Assembly (NCBI GenBank): GCA_015059805.1
Contig: SUZO01000004.1
Span: 47,922-111,921 of the forward strand
Source of the DNA: Rikenellaceae bacterium
GTDB taxonomy: Bacteria > Bacteroidota > Bacteroidia > Bacteroidales > Rikenellaceae
DNA length: 64,000 nucleotides
Direction of reading: 5' to 3'
The notes under the pieces are model-generated. The model saw nothing but the letters and a program-made list of their open reading frames with translations. It ran no database searches and was not told where the DNA came from. Every line of letters starts with the position of its first letter. Positions within the stretch are counted from its first letter, which is position 1. The translations under genes were made by a program, and so were the position numbers. Of this stretch, positions 9,058 to 18,236 are shown piece by piece.

Positions 9058-10872
9058 ATGAACATCATCTCACGATATATATCGCAACGGTGGCAAAATA
9101 GGGTCAGCTTAGCCGTTCAGCTACTCAGTTTTTTCGTCTCGGTAGTATTTATCGCCACCGCGATAATTGACTATGGCTTTACTCTAAGTAGCGAGGAGAT
9201 GTCCTACATAGATAAGGTATACCACTTTGTGCAGTTCTACTTTGTCACTATCTTCACACTGCGCTTAATTACAAACTGGCGGCATATCTGGAAGAATAAC
9301 TTTGTCACAACCATTGTGTTAGGAGTGCTACTCTTCCTTTCTGTCCTGCCCGATATTTTCCCTGCGGCAACAGTGCCGCATTGGCTTGCACGCTTCTACC
9401 ACGCCTTCTCGGAGAAGTTCTACATGCTTGCAATCGTGGGCATATTCTCTATCATGGAGATTTCACGCGGAGTGATAAATATCACCCGACGCAAGACAAA
9501 CCCCGCGCAACTATTGGCATCAGCATTTCTGATAATCATCTTTTTCGGAACAATACTGCTGATGGTTCCCCGCTCAACGCTTGATGGGGTGACAATCTCT
9601 ATGGTCGATGCACTATATGTCGCCACCAGTGCCGTCTGCGTCACTGGACTCTCACCCGTAGATATTGCTACTACATTCTCTACAGAGGGTCTTATTGTTA
9701 TCGCCCTACTTATTCAAATTGGCGGTTTAGGTGTTATGACCATCACCAGCTTCTTTGCCCTCTTCTTTATGGGCAACACAGCGCTCTATGACCAGTTTGC
9801 ACTCAGAGATATGGTCTGGTCAGATACATTCTCCTCGCTCATGTCTACTCTGCTCTATATCTTAGGCTTTACCATCGGCATAGAGATTATCGGCGCTGCG
9901 GTTATCTGGACAACTATCCACGGCTCGCTGGGCATGAACCTTACTGACGAGATATTCTTCTCCCTCTTCCACTCTATCTCGGCATTCTGCAACGCGGGAT
10001 TCTCAACGTTAGAGGGCAATTTAGGCAATACTCTACTAATTGAGGGGCATAGTGGCTTCTATATCACTATCTCACTACTTATCATCCTTGGCGGTATAGG
10101 ATTCCCGATACTTGTGAACCTTAAAAATGCCCTCTTCTACTATATCCGCTACGCCTTTAACCGTCTGACTGGCAACAAGAGCCCAATGCGCCTGCCACAC
10201 CTGGCTCAACTCAACACAAAGATTGCCGTCAGCACCACAATTATACTACTTGTCGTCGGCACTGTAGCCATAGCCCTTACAGAGTGGCATGGAGCATTTG
10301 CGGGCATGAGCGTTGTGGATAAACTTACCCATAGCTTCTTCAACGCAGCCATACCCCGTACTGCGGGCTTTAATAGTGTGAGCATCAACCACTTCTCACT
10401 GCTAACGCTTATACTCTACATCATCCTTATGTGGATTGGAGGAGCATCACAATCTACCGCCGGAGGTATTAAGGTCAATACTATCGGTGTAGCCTTTGCC
10501 TCATTCCTATCTATTGTGCGCGGTGAGAGCAGTGTTACAATGTTCAACCGCGAGATTACCGACCACTCCGTTAAGCGTGCCTATGCCACAATTTTCGGCT
10601 CGGTTATGGTTATTATCACCTGCTTTGTCATCTTGGTTATCATAGAGCCAAAGTTAGAGCCATTTGACATCCTCTTTGAGACCATTTCGGCACTGAGCAC
10701 TGTGGGCGCATCGCTCGGCATAACAGCCTTATTATCAACAACAAGCAAGGTGATATTCTCAGTGATGATGTTCGTTGGTCGTGTCGGACTAATAACGGTA
10801 GCCATGAGTCTTTTCTCTACACGTGAACCTCGCCACTATCGTCTACCAGAGGAGAATGTAATAATAAATTAA
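9058..10872 (+). CDS. trkH: Potassium uptake channel subunit TrkH/KtrB
   Basis: Inner-membrane K+ channel subunit of 604 residues, longer than KtrB because of an N-terminal membrane extension (residues about 1-150) common in Bacteroidota TrkH. Four selectivity-loop repeats are visible: ATSAVCVTGLS, HSISAFCNAGFST, NAAIPRTAGFNS and ETISALSTVGAS. The conserved pore Gly of each repeat is present. It is followed 8 bases later by trkA, its cytoplasmic gating subunit. Driven by its own consensus promoter at 9022-9053. Confidence 0.94.
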   Translation: MNIISRYISQRWQNRVSLAVQLLSFFVSVVFIATAIIDYGFTLSSEEMSYIDKVYHFVQFYFVTIFTLRLITNWRHIWKNNFVTTIVLGVLLFLSVLPDIFPAATVPHWLARFYHAFSEKFYMLAIVGIFSIMEISRGVINITRRKTNPAQLLASAFLIIIFFGTILLMVPRSTLDGVTISMVDALYVATSAVCVTGLSPVDIATTFSTEGLIVIALLIQIGGLGVMTITSFFALFFMGNTALYDQFALRDMVWSDTFSSLMSTLLYILGFTIGIEIIGAAVIWTTIHGSLGMNLTDEIFFSLFHSISAFCNAGFSTLEGNLGNTLLIEGHSGFYITISLLIILGGIGFPILVNLKNALFYYIRYAFNRLTGNKSPMRLPHLAQLNTKIAVSTTIILLVVGTVAIALTEWHGAFAGMSVVDKLTHSFFNAAIPRTAGFNSVSINHFSLLTLILYIILMWIGGASQSTAGGIKVNTIGVAFASFLSIVRGESSVTMFNREITDHSVKRAYATIFGSVMVIITCFVILVIIEPKLEPFDILFETISALSTVGASLGITALLSTTSKVIFSVMMFVGRVGLITVAMSLFSTREPRHYRLPEENVIIN

Positions 10873-10880
10873 AGATAGTT

Positions 10881-11300
10881 ATGAAATATTTAGTTATCGG
10901 TCTGGGAAACTTTGGCAAGACCCTTGCCCAGACACTTACAGACAACGGTCATGAGGTTATCGGTATAGATAACGACCCTATACGTATAGAGCAGATTAAG
11001 GACCGCATAGCCTTTGCATACATTATGGATGCCACCTCAACTACAGCCCTGCGCTCTCTACCGCTCAACGATATAGATTGTGCTGTGGTGGCGATAGGTC
11101 AGAGCATGGACCACTCCCTTCGTGCCGTAGCAGCGCTTAAGCAGCTTAAGGTGGATAATATCTACGCCCGCGCCTTAGATGTTGTGCATAAGAGCATCTT
11201 GGAGGCGATGAGTATCCGCAAAATATTTATCCCTGAGAGCTATGCCGCTAAGCTATTTGCCGATAAATTTACCGACAACACCTCTGAGGAACTCCTCTGA
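10881..11300 (+). CDS. trkA: TrkA/KtrA-type RCK_N protein lacking the RCK_C domain
   Basis: Cytosolic nucleotide-binding regulatory subunit for TrkH. The 139 residues cover the Rossmann-type RCK_N domain: GLGNFGKTLAQ (dinucleotide loop), GIDNDP, MDAT and VVAIGQ. Usual KtrA/TrkA proteins are 215-230 residues or more; this one stops (TNTSEELL region) where the RCK_C domain should begin. The TGA overlaps the ATG of comF, so the short frame is tightly packed and not an obvious frameshift remnant. It may be a genuine short form or an old truncation; gating by ligand binding to RCK_C would be absent. Confidence 0.85.
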   Translation: MKYLVIGLGNFGKTLAQTLTDNGHEVIGIDNDPIRIEQIKDRIAFAYIMDATSTTALRSLPLNDIDCAVVAIGQSMDHSLRAVAALKQLKVDNIYARALDVVHKSILEAMSIRKIFIPESYAAKLFADKFTDNTSEELL

Positions 11301-12016
11301 TGAAGATAAATAGAGTCCTCCACTCACTCAAGACCCTCTTTGTCGCCCCGACCTGCCCCGTATGCGGTAAGCGATTAGAGATTTCAGACAGCTTTGTCTG
11401 CCTGAGCTGCAACCTCTCTGCCCCATACACACACCTCTGGCAGAGCCGCGACAACGATATGGAGCAACGCTTTTGGGGCATTGTGCCCATAGAGCGCGCT
11501 GCCGCATTTATGTGGTACGTTGAGGGTAGTGCATGGAGAGATATTATCCACGAATTTAAGTATCATAACCACTGGTTTTTAGCTCAAAATATGGGCTACT
11601 GGTTTGCCACAGAGCTGCTGCGTACCAACTTTCTTGAGGGTATTGACCTCATTGTTCCCGTACCTCTGCACTGGCGGCGTCGCCTCACTCGCGGATATAA
11701 CCAAACTGAGTATATCGCCTTAGGCATAAGTCGCAAAACGGGTATTAAATACTGCTTTGATGCCATTAAGCGCACTATCAACAACCCGCCTCAGGCAGGT
11801 ATGGAGTTTATCAACCGCTGGCAACATATAGAGAATATCTTTACCACCACCCATCCTGAACGGCTCAAAGGCAAGCATATTCTACTTGTGGATGATGTAT
11901 TTACCTCTGGTGCAACCCTTACCACACTATCTCAATCTATCATCAAGGCGTGCGATGGCGATGTGAAAATTTCAGTTGCTACACTTGCCGCCTCACGACA
12001 TCTTGCAGATAAATAG
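11300..12016 (+). CDS. comF: ComF family phosphoribosyltransferase-like protein
   Basis: 238 residues. N-terminal Cys4 zinc motif (CPVCGKRL near residue 19 and CLSC near 34), then a phosphoribosyltransferase-fold domain with VPVPLHWRRRLTRGYNQ and the PRPP-loop-like HILLVDDVFTSGATL. Family members act in competence/DNA uptake or are of unclear role in non-competent bacteria. The start overlaps the trkA stop by one base. It is adjacent to dnaB, which has its own promoter. Confidence 0.88.
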   Translation: MKINRVLHSLKTLFVAPTCPVCGKRLEISDSFVCLSCNLSAPYTHLWQSRDNDMEQRFWGIVPIERAAAFMWYVEGSAWRDIIHEFKYHNHWFLAQNMGYWFATELLRTNFLEGIDLIVPVPLHWRRRLTRGYNQTEYIALGISRKTGIKYCFDAIKRTINNPPQAGMEFINRWQHIENIFTTTHPERLKGKHILLVDDVFTSGATLTTLSQSIIKACDGDVKISVATLAASRHLADK

Positions 12017-12050
12017 TTGTCAGCACCTGCTCTTTTTCAACTTATTTTAT

Positions 12051-12058
12051 TACCTTTG
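12051..12058 (+). promoter_or_regulatory. -7 element of the dnaB promoter
   Basis: TACCTTTG matches TAnnTTTG; the -33 region is not a clear match. The dnaB ATG lies 21 bases downstream. Confidence 0.6.
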
Positions 12059-12079
12059 CAGATATAATGGCGCAAAATT

Positions 12080-13663
12080 ATGGCAAGAGAGTACAATAAA
12101 TCGTCCCAGAAAAACCGCGAAGCATACAATAACCTCGTTCCAGAGGCTGAGATTGCTGGCTTAGTACCACCGCAGGCTGTAGAGCTTGAGGAGGCTGTGC
12201 TTGGAGCGTTGATGCTTGAGAGCGATTCGGTCACAACCGTACAGGAGTATATTACAGAGGAGTCCTTCTACACAGAGGAGCACCGCATTATATACCACGC
12301 CATAAATGAGCTTGCTACAGTGGGTAAGCCTATAGATATATATACTGTCACAGAGTATCTTAAGGCAAATCGCCAGCTGACAAAGGTTGGTGGTGTTGCC
12401 TACCTTGCACAGCTGACGCAGAAGATTGGCGCTGCAGCCAACGTGGAGTTTCACGCCCGCATTGTTGCCCAGAAGTATGTTCAGCGCGAGCTTATCACCT
12501 CAGCCGTAGAGATTCAGCGCCGCTCTTACGACAGCTCTACAGACCTTACAGAGCTTATCGGCTTTGCCGAGTCCTCTATTCTTCGCGTTACCGAGGGTCA
12601 CGTTAAGCGTAGCGTGCAGAGCTCTCTTGATATTCTGAATAAGGCAATCAAGCAGATTGAGGAGGCGAGCAAAAACGACTCTAAATATAGTGGAGTCTGC
12701 ACAGGCTTTACCGACTTGGATAATGTCACCTTGGGTTGGCAGCCATCTGACCTTATTATCGTTGCAGCGCGTCCATCAATGGGTAAGACCGCCTTTGTGC
12801 TCTCTATGGCGCGCAATATGGCTATAGACTACCAGTGTCCCGTAGCCTTCTTCTCTCTTGAGATGTCGGCAGTGCAGCTTATGACGCGACTTATCGTTGC
12901 CGAGACAGGTTTGGATAGTAAACTTATCCGTAGCGGTCAGCTCACCTCAGCCGATTGGAATCACCTTATGGTGGCAAGTAAACCATTAGGTCAAGCAAAA
13001 CTATTTATTGACGATACTCCAGCGCTATCAATCTTTGAGTTCCGCTCAAAGGTGCGCCGTCTGCACACTCACCACGGCATTAAGATTATCATCGTGGACT
13101 ACCTGCAGCTTATGACTGCTGGAAATGTCGGCGGCGGAGCTAATGGAAATCGTGAGCAGGAGGTGGCATTTATCTCCAGAACGCTCAAGGCGATTGCCAA
13201 GGAGCTTAATGTGCCGATTATTGCCCTCTCGCAGCTGTCACGAAACACCGAGTCACGTGGAGGAACAAAGCGCCCACAGCTTTCGGACCTTCGTGAGTCG
13301 GGTGCCATTGAGCAGGATGCTGACGTTGTAGCATTTATCCACCGCCCTGAGTACTACGGCTTTACAGAGTCTGAGGACCACACAAGCACCGACGGACTTG
13401 CCGAGATTATCCTTGCCAAGCACCGTAACGGTGAGGTTACCGATGTCAAGATGCGCTTTATCAAGGAGCAGGCTCGTTTTGCCAACCTCACTATCACCCC
13501 TCAGGCGGCTGTGCCTCAGGGTGAGCAGTACGACAACTACGACTCTGGTGCGCCTGCAGCAGCTACACAACCATCGCCACTGCAGAATATGACTGGCGCA
13601 GATGAGTTCGGGCTTACGCCTTCAGTCCCTATTGCTCCACCAAGTGACGATGCACCATTTTAG
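12080..13663 (+). CDS. dnaB: Replicative DNA helicase DnaB
   Basis: Hexameric ATP-dependent 5'-3' helicase of the replisome. 527 residues: N-terminal primase-interacting domain (about 25-130, starts PPQAVELEEAVLGALM), linker, and RecA-like domain with Walker A ARPSMGKTAF, Walker B-region IIIVDYLQLM, and the ALSQLSRN-x-E and DLRESGAIEQDAD motifs. No intein is present. A Pro/Ala/Gln-rich tail (about 480-527) is typical of Bacteroidales. The priA ATG follows 3 bases after the stop, so the two primosome genes are co-transcribed. Confidence 0.97.
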   Translation: MAREYNKSSQKNREAYNNLVPEAEIAGLVPPQAVELEEAVLGALMLESDSVTTVQEYITEESFYTEEHRIIYHAINELATVGKPIDIYTVTEYLKANRQLTKVGGVAYLAQLTQKIGAAANVEFHARIVAQKYVQRELITSAVEIQRRSYDSSTDLTELIGFAESSILRVTEGHVKRSVQSSLDILNKAIKQIEEASKNDSKYSGVCTGFTDLDNVTLGWQPSDLIIVAARPSMGKTAFVLSMARNMAIDYQCPVAFFSLEMSAVQLMTRLIVAETGLDSKLIRSGQLTSADWNHLMVASKPLGQAKLFIDDTPALSIFEFRSKVRRLHTHHGIKIIIVDYLQLMTAGNVGGGANGNREQEVAFISRTLKAIAKELNVPIIALSQLSRNTESRGGTKRPQLSDLRESGAIEQDADVVAFIHRPEYYGFTESEDHTSTDGLAEIILAKHRNGEVTDVKMRFIKEQARFANLTITPQAAVPQGEQYDNYDSGAPAAATQPSPLQNMTGADEFGLTPSVPIAPPSDDAPF

Positions 13664-13666
13664 TTG

Positions 13667-15880
13667 ATGACCTTTGCCGATATTATACTTCCATTAGCAC
13701 AACCCTGCTATACCTTTGCAGTGAGCCATATCCCCGACCTTAAGGTGGGTGAGGCGGTAGCTGTGCAGTTCGGGCAACGGAGTGTATATACTGGCATTGT
13801 TTTACGTCTACATAACAACCCTCCAAAGAGGGGAAAGGTTAAACCAGTACTTAAAAGGCTCTACAATTTTGCCCTACTAACGCCTAAGCAGATTGAGTTT
13901 TGGAGTTGGATGGCATCCTACTACCTTTCTACCCTTGGTGAGGTTATGCGTATCGCCCTGCCATCGCTCGTAAAGCCTCACGCCCAGAGCGAAGAGCTAT
14001 ATATCCCCTACTCACTACCTACCGAGAGGGTCTTAAGAGTTAAAAATATGCCTACAGCCGAGGAGTTTGAACGTCTCTCTCGCCGTGCGCCACGCCGCGC
14101 AGCACTTCTGAGCCTACTCAACGCCAATGGTGGCGAGATTGCTCGCCGCGAGTGCAGCGCCGACAGTTCAATAATCTCAGCACTTATAAAGGCTGGGTAT
14201 ATTGAGTGTGGCGAGCGCGAATGTAAGCCCCAGGTGCAACCTATATCTCACACTCTGCTTCCAACACTCTCTGAGGCTCAAAGTAGGGCTTTGGAGAGGA
14301 TAGATAGCGGACTTGCAGTGTGCAATGTAGCCCTTCTGCACGGCGTAACAAGTTCTGGCAAGACCGAGATTTATACACACCGCATTGCCCATGCGCTTGC
14401 TCAAGGGCAAGATGTGCTCTTCCTTGTTCCAGAGATTTCACTCACCACGCAGCTCACTGAGCGACTGCAGCAGATGTTCGGGCAGAGGGTTATATCTTAC
14501 CACTCAAAGCTCACCCCACTGCGCCGCACGCAGATATATATGGATATGCTGCTCACTGATGCAGGTAGGCTAATTGTCGGAGCGCGTTCAGCACTCTTTT
14601 TGCCATATAAAAATTTGGGGCTTGTTGTTGTAGATGAAGAGCACGACAGTAGCTACAAGCAGACAGAGCCAAGTCCTCGCTACCACGGACGTGATGCGGC
14701 GGTAATGCTCGCCTCGCTCCATGGTGCAAAGACGATATTGGGCAGTGCTACCCCATCTTTAGAGAGTTTTAACAACGCTATGGCTGGCAAATATGCTGGT
14801 GTGACACTTATGTCGCGCTATGGAGGCTCTCTGCCACCGAAGATTATCATCTCTGACACCCTGAGGGCTGTTAAGCGCGGAGAGCGCAAGAGCCACTTCA
14901 ACAAGGAGCTTCTTGACCGTATAGAGGAGCGACTGCAGCGCGGTGAGCAGATTATTCTGTTCCAAAATCGTAGAGGATATGCCCCTTATGTTGAGTGCCC
15001 ACGCTGTGGTTGGACAGCCCGCTGCCCGCACTGCAATGTAACACTCTCACGACACCTAAAATCCTCAACCTTGCGCTGCCACTACTGCGGATATTCGGTC
15101 ACAGAGCTACAATACTGTCCTGACTGCAAAACCTCACAATTAGAGGCTAAAGGTTTCGGAACAGAGAAGGTGGAGGAGGAGATTGCGACACTATTTCCTT
15201 CGGCACGAGTGCTTCGCCTTGATAGCGACGTGGCAAGCTCCGAGAGCGCCTATAACCGTATTATACAACACTTTGCCGATGGTGGCGCGGATATTCTTGT
15301 AGGCACTCAGATAGTGGCTAAAGGTTTAGATTTCAAGGGGGTAACGCTTATAGGTATCCTTAATGCCGACAATCTAATCTTGGCTCCCGACTTCCGCGCT
15401 GTGGAACGCGCCTGGCAGACTCTGCTGCAAGTGGCAGGTCGCGCAGGTAGGCGAGATAAGGCAGGTGAGGTGGTTATCCAAACCTCTGATGTCTCACATC
15501 CACTATTTGCAGCGCTGTCGGAGCAGGGATACCAACACTTCGCTGCTACCCAACTACGTGAGCGACAGATGTTTAACTACCCTCCATTTAGCCGACTCAT
15601 ACGCATAACATTAAGGCACCACATCCCTGCGCACCTCGCTCAAGCGGCATCAGCCTTAGGTGTGAGTCTGCGTGCGAAGTTCGGCAGTCGCGTGCTTGGA
15701 CCGGTAACGCCACTTATAGACCGTATCCGCGACCAATATATTGTGCAGATAATCATCAAAATTGAGTCCTCAGCGCCATTCTCCCGCGCACGAGCTATCG
15801 TCGCCGAAATTGTCGCTGAGCACCGCGCAAGCCCAACAGCTAAAGGCGTTGCCATTATCTGCGACATTGACCCGGTGTAA
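13667..15880 (+). CDS. priA: Primosomal protein N', replication restart helicase PriA
   Basis: 737-residue superfamily 2 helicase that reloads the replisome at stalled forks. Motifs seen: N-terminal 3'-DNA-binding domain, Walker A LHGVTSSGKTEIY, DEEHDSSYKQ, GSATPSLES, four Cys pairs of the zinc domain between CPRC and CPDC with spacing typical of PriA, VGTQIVAKGLDF and the QVAGRAGR motif VI. The true start is ATG 13667 (MTFADI), not the TTG directly after the dnaB stop. Its TAA is part of the stem of the terminator at 15879-15916. Confidence 0.97.
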   Translation: MTFADIILPLAQPCYTFAVSHIPDLKVGEAVAVQFGQRSVYTGIVLRLHNNPPKRGKVKPVLKRLYNFALLTPKQIEFWSWMASYYLSTLGEVMRIALPSLVKPHAQSEELYIPYSLPTERVLRVKNMPTAEEFERLSRRAPRRAALLSLLNANGGEIARRECSADSSIISALIKAGYIECGERECKPQVQPISHTLLPTLSEAQSRALERIDSGLAVCNVALLHGVTSSGKTEIYTHRIAHALAQGQDVLFLVPEISLTTQLTERLQQMFGQRVISYHSKLTPLRRTQIYMDMLLTDAGRLIVGARSALFLPYKNLGLVVVDEEHDSSYKQTEPSPRYHGRDAAVMLASLHGAKTILGSATPSLESFNNAMAGKYAGVTLMSRYGGSLPPKIIISDTLRAVKRGERKSHFNKELLDRIEERLQRGEQIILFQNRRGYAPYVECPRCGWTARCPHCNVTLSRHLKSSTLRCHYCGYSVTELQYCPDCKTSQLEAKGFGTEKVEEEIATLFPSARVLRLDSDVASSESAYNRIIQHFADGGADILVGTQIVAKGLDFKGVTLIGILNADNLILAPDFRAVERAWQTLLQVAGRAGRRDKAGEVVIQTSDVSHPLFAALSEQGYQHFAATQLRERQMFNYPPFSRLIRITLRHHIPAHLAQAASALGVSLRAKFGSRVLGPVTPLIDRIRDQYIVQIIIKIESSAPFSRARAIVAEIVAEHRASPTAKGVAIICDIDPV

Positions 15881-15916
15881 TATTAAAGGGAGGCTTGAAA
15901 GCCTCCCTTTAATATT
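15879..15916. terminator. Perfect 16-bp bidirectional terminator
   Basis: AATATTAAAGGGAGGC (15879-15894), loop TTGAAA, and its exact complement (15901-15916). A/T-rich stem ends serve as U-tracts for both strands. It separates convergent priA and the lipoprotein gene at 15932; the priA stop codon is inside the stem. Confidence 0.9.
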
Positions 15917-15931
15917 ATTTGTGTGCCAAAA

Positions 15932-18022
15932 TTACTTCACGCTCCAAGAGCCGCCGCCCTTGTCCCAAGTATCCTCCTTGACAGTGTAGAGGTTCTTACC
16001 GTCAGTAGGGATAACAAGGTCCTCAGTCTGGTTCCACTTGTTTGACCAAGTGTTAGCAGCTGAGCCTGGGTTCATACGGCAGAAGATTACATTCTCGCCA
16101 GCCTTATATCCTACAGGGATATTTACCTCGTAAATGCCATCTGCATCCTTATCGGTCATTGATGCCCAAGTATTGCCAGAGTTATTGAAGAAGTAAGCTG
16201 CAAAGCGAGCGCCGTCAGCCTTCCAGTTGTTATTTGGAACAAGGTAGAGCACTGCGTCAGTAGCATCTGGCTCTACAACCTCTGGCTCTTTGCCGTTCTC
16301 GGTCTGCAGCGGTGCTGTTGTGTAGTCACTACCTGCAGTGACAACATAGAGAAGCAGCTTTACAGAGTCAAAGTAGATGTCGTATGTACCTGCCTCGGTA
16401 ATAGAGATATTTGAGCCAGCCTCAAAGAGCTGCATGTGGTTGTTAGGGTTAAGGAATGTTATACCGCCACCGAAGCTGATGTCCCAAGTAGCAGCATCCT
16501 TAATCTTGAGCTCGTCATACGCGATAAGATTAACACCCTTAGCAGAGTGGATGCCGTTTGTCTCTGGAGTCATCACAAGGTCGCCCCAGCCGTTGAATGT
16601 ACCAGCTACGGCATAGCTACCAGTAGATGGAGTGTCGCCACCGCCACTGCTGCCGCCCTCACCCTGAAGAGGAACAGTAGTGTAGTCTGCACCCGCAGTA
16701 ACAACATAGAGGTTGAGCTGCTCAAGGTCAAAGTAGACGTCGTATGTACCCGCCTCGGCAATCATAATATTTGCGCCATTAGCGTACACCTTCATATAGT
16801 GGTTAGGGTTGAGAGTTGCCACGCCACCACCATAGCTAATATCCCAAGTTGATGTATCCTTAACCTTAAACTCATCCTTTGCAGCCATAGCCACACCCTT
16901 TGCAGAGTAGATACCACCAGAGTATGTCATTACAAGGTTGCTCCAACCGTTAAATGAGCCAGCAAGAGAGAAGCTCTGAACAGGAATCTCTGGAACATAA
17001 CCAGCTACGTTCCACTCGCCAGTATCCCAACCAGTGATGTAGAAGTAGTTGTTTGGTGCAACGCCTACAGTAAGGTCGCCAGTCTGATTCCAAACGCGGT
17101 CGGTCTCGGTCTCTGAGTTCCAACCAAAGTCTGGATATGCAGGGTTCATACGGCAGAAGAGCATACCCTCTGCAGTTGAAGGCAGAACGCCCTCGTAGAT
17201 GCCGTCGGCATTCTCATCTGTAAGCTTTACAGAGCCATTACCACCGGCATTATCCCAATAGTAAGCCGCAAACCAAGCACCATTTGCTGTCCAATCTGCA
17301 TTTGGTACAAGATATACAACACCACCTGCAGGGTCTGGAGTTGGGTCTGGAGTTGGAGTGTCACCCGCAGGAGCGAGTGTACCAAGCTCGTATACTACGC
17401 CAGCCTTCACATCAAGCTCCATGCTCTTGCACAGTTTGCCACCGATAGAGTAGCTCAGTGTTGTGTTGCCAGTAAAGATTGGCACAAAGACACTCTCGCC
17501 CGCAGCAACGGTAACCTCCGAGAGGCGACCGCTATTGCCATCGCCAAACATATCCTTTGCAGCAAAAGTGACATAGTACTCTGAAGCGAAGTGCAACATC
17601 GCAGCTGAAGGGATAAGGGTAATATTCTCTGCCCACGCACTCTCGGCATAGAGGAACATACCGTCCGCGCCGATAGCACTATTTACAGAGTTAAGAGCCT
17701 GAGAGTTAAAGATATATACCTTCTCTGCACTCTTGAGTGCCTCAACGCCCGCCATAGTACAAGAGAAACGGTTTGGATTGTCAGCAGTGTTTGTAAAAAC
17801 AAAGTAGCTGTCAAAATTTGGAGTTACAGTCAGGCTCTCATCGCCCTCCCAAGCAGAGTTCCAAACATCACCCGCCTGGTTCATTGCAATGCGTGAGTCT
17901 GGGCTCTCTATTGTCGCGTAGAACGAAAGACCGCCCTCTGCAAGCTCGGTGCTATCCTTCTCGCACGCCGCAAAGCCAAAAGCAGCTACTACGGCAACAA
18001 AAGCATAAAAAAATCTCTTCAT
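15932..18022 (-). CDS. Surface lipoprotein with fimbrillin-like head and four carbohydrate-binding-like modules
   Basis: 696 residues, lipobox Cys at 20 (FGFAAC) followed by acidic EKD, suggesting surface exposure. Residues about 30-215 resemble a fimbrillin/FimA-type N-terminal beta domain (LSFYATI, DSRIAMN, W-x-x-x-WEGDESLTV). A Thr/Pro/Asp linker follows. Then four modules in the order A-B-B-A: A at about 235-350 and 600-696 (VYLVPN-x-DW, FAAYYW/FAAYFF, FCRMNP, VWNQT/KWNQT, resembling SusF/CBM26-type starch-binding domains), and B at about 365-470 and 485-590 (GSFNGW/GTFNGW, WDIS-[YF]-GGG, EAGTYD-[VI]-YFD, resembling SusE/CBM48-like domains). Likely binds glucan or related glycan, by inference. 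No SusC, SusD or SusG homologue is adjacent. Preceded by the 45-codon ORF at 18038-18175 with a 15-base gap. Confidence 0.82.
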   Translation of the reverse strand: MKRFFYAFVAVVAAFGFAACEKDSTELAEGGLSFYATIESPDSRIAMNQAGDVWNSAWEGDESLTVTPNFDSYFVFTNTADNPNRFSCTMAGVEALKSAEKVYIFNSQALNSVNSAIGADGMFLYAESAWAENITLIPSAAMLHFASEYYVTFAAKDMFGDGNSGRLSEVTVAAGESVFVPIFTGNTTLSYSIGGKLCKSMELDVKAGVVYELGTLAPAGDTPTPDPTPDPAGGVVYLVPNADWTANGAWFAAYYWDNAGGNGSVKLTDENADGIYEGVLPSTAEGMLFCRMNPAYPDFGWNSETETDRVWNQTGDLTVGVAPNNYFYITGWDTGEWNVAGYVPEIPVQSFSLAGSFNGWSNLVMTYSGGIYSAKGVAMAAKDEFKVKDTSTWDISYGGGVATLNPNHYMKVYANGANIMIAEAGTYDVYFDLEQLNLYVVTAGADYTTVPLQGEGGSSGGGDTPSTGSYAVAGTFNGWGDLVMTPETNGIHSAKGVNLIAYDELKIKDAATWDISFGGGITFLNPNNHMQLFEAGSNISITEAGTYDIYFDSVKLLLYVVTAGSDYTTAPLQTENGKEPEVVEPDATDAVLYLVPNNNWKADGARFAAYFFNNSGNTWASMTDKDADGIYEVNIPVGYKAGENVIFCRMNPGSAANTWSNKWNQTEDLVIPTDGKNLYTVKEDTWDKGGGSWSVK

Positions 18023-18037
18023 CTTGTCTCTAATTGA

Positions 18038-18175
18038 TTACTTCCAATTATTACTTACATCCTCATTATCATAAGACGGCAAACCTAATCCCGCCTCAAC
18101 ACTTGCAGCAAATCCGCGCTCAAGTGCCACTATTAGAGGTCTAACCTCCGGTTTTGTGTAGTTCATTCTGTACAT
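18038..18175 (-). CDS. Short ORF with E-x-GFA-x-SV motif, 45 codons
   Basis: Reads 45 codons from ATG 18173-18175 (an in-frame ATG at 18164-18166 is an alternative). Shared features with the ORFs at 19852-19980 and 25038-25199: an N-terminal Tyr, a Pro about 9 residues in, then a short hydrophobic run, E-R-GFAASVE, and a Gly/acidic tail G-LPSYDNEDV ending with a Trp. No signal peptide and no transmembrane segment. It sits between an intercistronic hairpin and the lipoprotein at 15932-18022, with a 15-base gap. The independent recurrence of the motif before three lipoproteins supports it as real coding sequence. Function unknown. Confidence 0.65.
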   Translation of the reverse strand: MYRMNYTKPEVRPLIVALERGFAASVEAGLGLPSYDNEDVSNNWK

Positions 18176-18191
18176 TTTTTCTCTATATACG

Positions 18192-18222
18192 CTGTAAAAG
18201 CCGCCCGAAAGCGGCTTTACAG
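18192..18222 (-). terminator. Intercistronic hairpin, possible attenuating terminator
   Basis: CTGTAAAGCCGC/GCGGCTTTTACAG stem (one bulged base) with a short loop, located 15 bases after the stop of the lipoprotein at 18237. The minus-strand sequence after it is GCGTATATAG, not a U-tract, so partial readthrough into the next short ORF and lipoprotein is likely. Confidence 0.6.
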
Positions 18223-18236
18223 TATGATTTGTAGAA

